Of a stretch of 64,000 nucleotides of DNA, positions 60,028-64,000 are shown piece by piece. Source of the stretch: Geodermatophilus nigrescens (lineage in GTDB: Bacteria > Actinomycetota > Actinomycetes > Mycobacteriales > Geodermatophilaceae); contig NZ_FQVX01000001.1 of the NCBI RefSeq assembly GCF_900129495.1, forward strand, positions 1,240,001 to 1,304,000, in the 5' to 3' direction. The notes beneath the pieces are model-generated. The model was given only the letters and a program-made list of their open reading frames with translations, was not told the origin of the DNA and did no database searches. Each line of letters opens with the position of its first letter. Positions within the stretch are counted from its first letter, which is position 1. Position numbers and translations under genes: made by a program.

Positions 60028-60972
60028 TCAGGGGAGCAGCAGCAGCTTGCCCGTGGTGCGCCGGCCCTCGAGGTCCTCGTGCGCCCGCCGCGCCTGTGCC
60101 AGCGGGTACCGGCCGCCGACGCGCACGTCGAGCCGGCCGTCGGCGACCAGGCCGAGCACCCGCCCGGCGAGCTCCCGCAGCAGCTGCGGCGTGCGGGTGT
60201 AGGTGCCGAGCGTCGGGCGCTGCACGTACAGCGAGCCGTGCGAGGCGAGCGACTGCACCTCCAGCGGCTCGGGCTGCCCGCTGGAGGCGCCGTAGACGAC
60301 CATCCGCCCCGTCGGGCGCAGCGCGCGCAGCCCGTCGGCGAACGTCGTCCGGCCGACCCCGTCGTAGACCGCGGCCACGCCCTCGCCGTCGGTGAGCTCC
60401 CGCGCCCGCTCGGCGAACCCGTCGTAGCCGACGACGACCTCGTCGGCGCCGGCCGCGCGGGCGAGCTCCGCCTTCTCGCCGGTCGACGTCGTCGCGAGCA
60501 CGTGCCCGCCGCGCAGCCGCACCAGCTGGGTGAGCAGCAGTCCGACGCCGCCGGCGGCGCTGTGCACCACCACCCACTCGCCCTCGGCCACCGGGTGGGA
60601 GTCGGCGGCGAGGTAGTGCGCCGTGCAGCCCTGCAGCATCACCGCGGCCGCGGTCTCGGCGGAGACGCCGTCGGGGACCGGCACCAGCTCCTCCCGGGGT
60701 GCGGCGACCCGGCCCGCGTAGCTGCCGGGCACGTCCAGCCAGGCGACCCGCTCCCCGGTGCCGGCCACCCGGCCGGCGCCCTCGCTGCCCACCACGGCGG
60801 GCAGGTCATGGCCGTAGGGCGGGCGGCCCTCGCGCTCGTACACGTCGCGGAAGTTGACGCCGACCGCCTCGACGTCGACCAGCACCTGCCCCTCGCCGGG
60901 CGAGGGGTCGGGCACGTCGCGCACCGAGAGCACCTCGGGCCCGCCGGTGGACTCGACGAGGACCGCCTGCAC
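60028..60972 (-). CDS. NADPH:quinone oxidoreductase (zeta-crystallin-like)
   Basis: A 314-residue zinc-free medium-chain dehydrogenase. It starts MQAVLVESTGGPEVLSVRDVP, has VGVNFRDVYEREG and GSEGAGRV, then VVHSAAGGVGLLLTQLVRLRG as NADPH loop and VYDGVGRTTFADGLRALRPTGRMVVYGASSG. No zinc Cys set is present. GTG 60972 has GGGAGGCG upstream and a TAGCGT -10 31 bases away. It reduces quinones or enones; the biological substrate is not known. Confidence 0.93.
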   Translation of the reverse strand: MQAVLVESTGGPEVLSVRDVPDPSPGEGQVLVDVEAVGVNFRDVYEREGRPPYGHDLPAVVGSEGAGRVAGTGERVAWLDVPGSYAGRVAAPREELVPVPDGVSAETAAAVMLQGCTAHYLAADSHPVAEGEWVVVHSAAGGVGLLLTQLVRLRGGHVLATTSTGEKAELARAAGADEVVVGYDGFAERARELTDGEGVAAVYDGVGRTTFADGLRALRPTGRMVVYGASSGQPEPLEVQSLASHGSLYVQRPTLGTYTRTPQLLRELAGRVLGLVADGRLDVRVGGRYPLAQARRAHEDLEGRRTTGKLLLLP

Positions 60973-61002
60973 GTCGCCTCCCTGGCTGTCGCCTGCGGCC
61001 CC

Positions 61003-61008
61003 ACGCTA
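61003..61008 (-). promoter_or_regulatory. -10 box TAGCGT of the quinone oxidoreductase
   Basis: TAGCGT on the minus strand lies 30 bases before the GTG, with a ribosome-binding site between. It is divergent from the isochorismatase-like gene. Confidence 0.45.
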
Positions 61009-61058
61009 GGGCGTGGCGGGCCTGGTGGCACCGCGTCGCGGCTGAGAGGCTGCCCGCC

Positions 61059-61703
61059 ATGCAGCGTGCCTTCGGCCTGGACGTGCCCGAGTCCGTGGCG
61101 GAGATGTGCCGCCCGGGCGCGGCCGCGGTCCTGGTCTACGACGCCCAGGTGGGCATCCTCGCCGCCGTCCGCGACCGGGACGGGCTCACCGCCCGGATCG
61201 CCGCCGTGCTGGCCGCGGCCCGCGCGGCCGGCGTCCCCGTCTTCTACGTGCGGCACGTGTCGCTGCCCCCGTCGCACCTGGGCGTGGCCGCGCTGCGCAC
61301 CGCGATGGCCTGGCAGCGCAGGGACCGGGCCGACGCCGTCACCTCCTCCTTCCCGCCCGACGCCGCGCACACCCAGCTCGACCCCGAGCTCGCGCCGGCC
61401 GACGGCGAGCCGGTGTTCGACAAGCTCGGGATGTCGGCGCTGGTCGGCACCCCGCTGGAGGCGGCGCTGCGCGACCGCGGCGTCACCACGCTGGTCGTCG
61501 TCGGCGCGGTGCTCGAGATCGGCATCGAGCCGACCGCCCGCCACGCCGCCGACCTCGGGCTGCTGCCGGTGGTGGTCGACGACGCCTGCGGGGTGGTCGA
61601 CGACGAGGCCGCGCAGCGCTCGCTGGCGAGCCTGGACTACAGCCTGCTCAGCCACCGCTGCTCCACCGCCGAGGTCGTCGCGGCGTTCGGGGGTGCGGCG
61701 TGA
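61059..61703 (+). CDS. Isochorismatase-fold protein lacking the catalytic Cys
   Basis: A 214-residue cysteine-hydrolase-fold protein. The catalytic Asp lies in AVLVYDAQVGILAAV and the Lys in VFDKLGMSALVGTPL, but the segment that should carry the nucleophile reads VVGAVLEIGIEPTARHAADLG, with Gly at the Cys position. Normal N-carbamoylsarcosine amidases and nicotinamidases have 'xxC' there. It may have a different activity or bind ligand only. It overlaps the next flavoprotein gene by 4 bases and so works with amine oxidation. Other 'EIGIEPT' relatives are remembered from proteobacteria. Confidence 0.85.
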   Translation: MQRAFGLDVPESVAEMCRPGAAAVLVYDAQVGILAAVRDRDGLTARIAAVLAAARAAGVPVFYVRHVSLPPSHLGVAALRTAMAWQRRDRADAVTSSFPPDAAHTQLDPELAPADGEPVFDKLGMSALVGTPLEAALRDRGVTTLVVVGAVLEIGIEPTARHAADLGLLPVVVDDACGVVDDEAAQRSLASLDYSLLSHRCSTAEVVAAFGGAA

Positions 61704-62857
61704 GCGCGGCGCTGCCGGAGGAGGCGTCGGTCGTCGTCGTCGGCGGGGGGCTCACCGGCCTGGCCAGCGCCTACGAGCTCGCCCGCGCCGGGGTGCCCGA
61801 CGTCGTCCTGCTCGACCGGGACTCGTTCGGCTCCGGCTCCACCAGCCGGGCGGCCGGGGGAGTGCGGGCGATGTTCTCCGACCCGGTCAACGTCACCCTC
61901 GGCGCCCGCAGCCTGGAGACCTTCCGCGACTTCCCGGCCCGCTTCGGCCAGGAGATCGACTACGCCGAGGTCGGCTACCTGTTCCTGCTGTCCACGCCCG
62001 AGGCGGTGACCGCCTTCGAGGACGCCGTCGCGCTGCAGAACTCCCTCGGCGTGCCCAGCCGGATGGTCGACGTCGCCGAGGCGCGGCGGCTGTCCCCGCT
62101 GATCGAGACCGACGGGCTGCTCGCCGCCGCGTTCTCGCCCACCGACGGGCACTGCACCCCGGAGTCGGTGGTGCTCGGGTACGCCTCGGCCGCCCGCCGG
62201 GCCGGCGCCACGCTGCTGCCGGGCCGCGCGGCCACCGGCATCGACGTCACCGGCGGGCGGGTCACCGCGGTGCACACCGCGGACGGCAGCATCCGCACCG
62301 GCGCGGTCGTGTGCGCCGCGGGCCCGTGGTCGGCGGAGGTGGGCGCCTGGGCCGGCGTCGACCTGCCGGTGACCCCGCTGCGGCGGCAGATCCTGGTGAC
62401 CGAGCCGGTGCCGGGCCTCGACCCGCACACCCCGTTCACCATCGACTTCGCCACCTCCTTCTACTTCCACCGCGAGGGCCGGGGGCTGCTCATGGGCATG
62501 TCTGACCCCGAGGAGACGCCGGGCTTCCGGCTCACCCGCTCCGACGCGTGGCTGCCGCGCCTCGGCGAGGCGATCGAGCGGCGCGCGCCCGCGCTGGCCG
62601 GCGTCGGCGTCACCGGTGGCTGGGCCGGGCTGTACGAGATGACGCCGGACCACAACGCGCTCATCGGCCGGGCCCGCGACGTCGAGGGGTTCCTCTACGC
62701 GACCGGCTTCTCCGGGCACGGGTTCCTCATGGGCCCGGCCGTCGGGGAGGTCGTGCGCGACCTGTACCTGGGCCGTGAACCCCTCGTCGACGTGTCGGTC
62801 TTCGATGCGGGACGCTTCGAGGGCGCGGCCGTCCGGCCCGAACTGAACGTCGTCTAG
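61700..62857 (+). CDS. FAD-dependent oxidoreductase (DAO family, sarcosine/pipecolate oxidase-like)
   Basis: A 385-residue flavoprotein. The FAD loop is SVVVVGGGLTGLASAYELARAGVPDVVLLD, followed by FGSGSTSRAAGGVRAMFSD, where covalent-FAD or substrate contacts occur in sarcosine oxidase beta-like enzymes. The end has GLYEMTPDHNALIG and YATGFSGHGFLMGPAVGEVV, typical of the family. It starts at GTG in a 4-base overlap with the isochorismatase-like gene and ends with TAG. An ALDH7-type gene follows, which together suggest oxidation of a cyclic amine such as pipecolate; the substrate is inferred. Confidence 0.88.
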   Translation: MSAALPEEASVVVVGGGLTGLASAYELARAGVPDVVLLDRDSFGSGSTSRAAGGVRAMFSDPVNVTLGARSLETFRDFPARFGQEIDYAEVGYLFLLSTPEAVTAFEDAVALQNSLGVPSRMVDVAEARRLSPLIETDGLLAAAFSPTDGHCTPESVVLGYASAARRAGATLLPGRAATGIDVTGGRVTAVHTADGSIRTGAVVCAAGPWSAEVGAWAGVDLPVTPLRRQILVTEPVPGLDPHTPFTIDFATSFYFHREGRGLLMGMSDPEETPGFRLTRSDAWLPRLGEAIERRAPALAGVGVTGGWAGLYEMTPDHNALIGRARDVEGFLYATGFSGHGFLMGPAVGEVVRDLYLGREPLVDVSVFDAGRFEGAAVRPELNVV

Positions 62858-62859
62858 AC

Positions 62860-62909
62860 GAAGGACCACCCTGCCCCCCGCCGCTCGCACGCTCGCGGCG
62901 GGACCCTGC
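62860..62909. repeat. Dispersed repeat family 2, copy B
   Basis: The core CCGCTCGCACGCTCGCGGCG (62881-62900) then GGACCCTGC matches copy A at 23757-23785 with two changes, and the left flank AGGACC...CCCCC is also similar. It fills most of the 90-base gap between the flavoprotein and the aldehyde dehydrogenase genes. CCGCCGC/GCGGCGG arms can pair. Confidence 0.6.
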
Positions 62910-62947
62910 AGGGCGGCCGAGATGCATAGAGGAAGAAGGACATCCCT

Positions 62948-64000
62948 GTGACCAGCCTGCCCACCGCCGAGGAGCTCCGCCGACTCGCCGAGGAGGCCGC
63001 CCGCCGCTGCGGGGTCGACCTCGACGCCGTCGCCGGCGACCACCCGGTGACCTCCCCGGTCAACGGGCAGCACCTGCTGTCGGTGCGCCGGCAGACCGCG
63101 GCCGACGTCGCGGCCGCCGTCGAGCGCGCGGGCGCGGCGTTCCGGCAGTGGCGGACCGTGCCGGCGCCGGTGCGCGGCGGGCTGGTGCGCCGGCTCGGCG
63201 AGCTGCTGCGCGAGCACAAGGCCGACCTGGCCACCCTGGTGAGCATCGAGGTCGGGAAGATCACCTCCGAGGCGGCCGGCGAGGTCCAGGAGATGATCGA
63301 CATCTGCGAGTTCGCCGTCGGCCTCTCGCGGCAGCTCTACGGCCGCACCATCGCCTCCGAGCGGCCCGGCCACCGGCTCACCGAGAACTGGCACCCGCTC
63401 GGCGTGGTCGGCGTCATCAGCGCCTTCAACTTCCCGGTCGCCGTCTGGTCGTGGAACACCGCGCTCGCGCTGGTCTGCGGCGACCCGGTGGTGTGGAAGC
63501 CCTCGGAGCTCGCCCCGCTGTCGGCGCTGGCGTCGGCCGCGCTGCTCGACCGGGCCATCGCCGAGACCGGCGCGCCCGAGGGGCTCAGCCAGGTGCTGAT
63601 CGGCGGCGCCGACGTCGGCGAGGCGCTCGTGGACTCGCCCGGCATCGCGCTGCTGTCGGCCACCGGGTCCACCCGCATGGGCCGCGCGGTGGGCCCGCGG
63701 GTGGCCGACCGGTTCGGCCGCTCGCTGCTGGAGCTCGGAGGCAACAACGCGGCGATCGTCACGCCGTCGGCCGACCTCGACCTCACCACCCGCGGCGTCG
63801 TGTTCTCCGCCGCCGGCACCGCCGGGCAGCGCTGCACCACCATGCGGCGGGTGATCGTGCACGAGGACGTCGCCGACGCCCTCGTCGAGCGGGTCGCCGC
63901 GGCCTACCGCAACCTGCCGATCGGTTCGCCGCTGGAGGGCGGCACGCTCGTGGGCCCGCTCATCCACGACGCCGCCTACAAGGGCATGCAGGACGCGCTG
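62948..64000 (+). CDS. Aldehyde dehydrogenase, ALDH7/aminoadipate-semialdehyde type, 5-prime part
   Basis: The first 351 codons of an aldehyde dehydrogenase that runs off the window. GAAGGA lies 7 bases before the GTG. Visible family features are NWHPLGVVGVISAFNFPVAVWSWN with the oxyanion Asn, VVWKPSELAPLSALA, LLSATGSTRMGRAV, the Glu in LLELGGNNAAIV and the catalytic Cys in AGQRCTTMRRVIVHEDV. The 'GGNNA' and 'GQRCTT' forms and 'GPLIHDAAYKGMQDAL' match ALDH7 (antiquitin, AmaB, Pcd), which oxidise alpha-aminoadipate semialdehyde/piperideine-6-carboxylate in lysine breakdown. The neighbouring amine-oxidising flavoprotein supports this. Confidence 0.93.
   Translation, partial: MTSLPTAEELRRLAEEAARRCGVDLDAVAGDHPVTSPVNGQHLLSVRRQTAADVAAAVERAGAAFRQWRTVPAPVRGGLVRRLGELLREHKADLATLVSIEVGKITSEAAGEVQEMIDICEFAVGLSRQLYGRTIASERPGHRLTENWHPLGVVGVISAFNFPVAVWSWNTALALVCGDPVVWKPSELAPLSALASAALLDRAIAETGAPEGLSQVLIGGADVGEALVDSPGIALLSATGSTRMGRAVGPRVADRFGRSLLELGGNNAAIVTPSADLDLTTRGVVFSAAGTAGQRCTTMRRVIVHEDVADALVERVAAAYRNLPIGSPLEGGTLVGPLIHDAAYKGMQDAL

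Noticed and set aside
62855-62909. TAG at the end of the flavoprotein gene with a hairpin just downstream, as a Sec codon plus SECIS
   Set aside because: The frame after TAG codes for only 23 residues of repeat-derived, unconserved sequence before another TAG, and the hairpin belongs to a dispersed repeat that elsewhere (23738) does not follow a TAG. Nothing suggests a selenoprotein.

Overview
The window is very GC-rich DNA from an actinobacterium, most likely a member of the Geodermatophilaceae (Blastococcus, Geodermatophilus or a relative). Three things point there: the conserved actinobacterial block hrcA-dnaJ-rsmE ... phoH-ybeY-era-recO-uppS ... glyS-dus-dnaG; the many -10 boxes of form TANNNT placed 6-7 bases before a GTG or ATG (leaderless mRNAs); and a selenocysteine tRNA whose anticodon is CUA. 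UAG-decoding tRNA-Sec has been reported from Geodermatophilus and Blastococcus. The family assignment is an inference from these signs.

Layout. 0-3.6 kb: the end of an LprG-like lipoprotein gene overlapping a P55-like MFS exporter, an oxidoreductase and a secreted protein. 3.8-8.7 kb: a complete selenocysteine locus (selD, tRNA-Sec(CUA), selA, selB) interrupted only by a lipoprotein gene. 8.8-16 kb: a PH-domain protein between two copies of a palindromic repeat, enoyl-CoA hydratase, hemW, an ABC exporter with a DesK/DesR-like two-component system, and small genes. 16-26.7 kb: a housekeeping block that opens with a CIRCE operator before hrcA. 26.7-40 kb: a signalling island with two receptor-type Ser/Thr kinases sharing one ectodomain, a divergent soluble kinase, an FHA protein, a flavoprotein, a small membrane protein, a cation/proton antiporter and two surface-anchored Pro/Gly-rich proteins. 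40-52.4 kb: glyS, glycosyltransferase, alcohol dehydrogenase, dus, a SanA/YdcF protein, dnaG carrying a complete intein, tRNA-Asn and a glycerophosphodiesterase. 52.5-64 kb: epoxide hydrolase, serine hydrolase, paired CNNM transporters, two DAO-type flavoproteins, TatA beside a Tat-exported intradiol dioxygenase, an isochorismatase-fold protein lacking its catalytic Cys, and the start of an ALDH7-type aldehyde dehydrogenase.

How it works together. SelD makes selenophosphate, SelA converts Ser-tRNA-Sec to Sec-tRNA-Sec, and SelB delivers it; with a CUA anticodon the Sec codon should be UAG. No selenoprotein gene was found in the window. Six genes here end in TAG and all other complete genes end in TGA, so UAG is still an ordinary stop and Sec insertion must depend on context (SelB plus SECIS). 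The HrcA/DnaJ block handles heat-shock control and folding; era, ybeY, rsmE and recO serve ribosome maturation and repair; uppS feeds cell-wall synthesis.

The items most worth follow-up are the UAG-Sec locus, the intein placed exactly at a zinc-ligand Cys of primase, the kinase/FHA/flavoprotein island with a perfect 64-bp palindrome between two convergent kinase genes, and two dispersed palindromic repeat families. No CRISPR array, prophage, insertion sequence or replication origin was seen.
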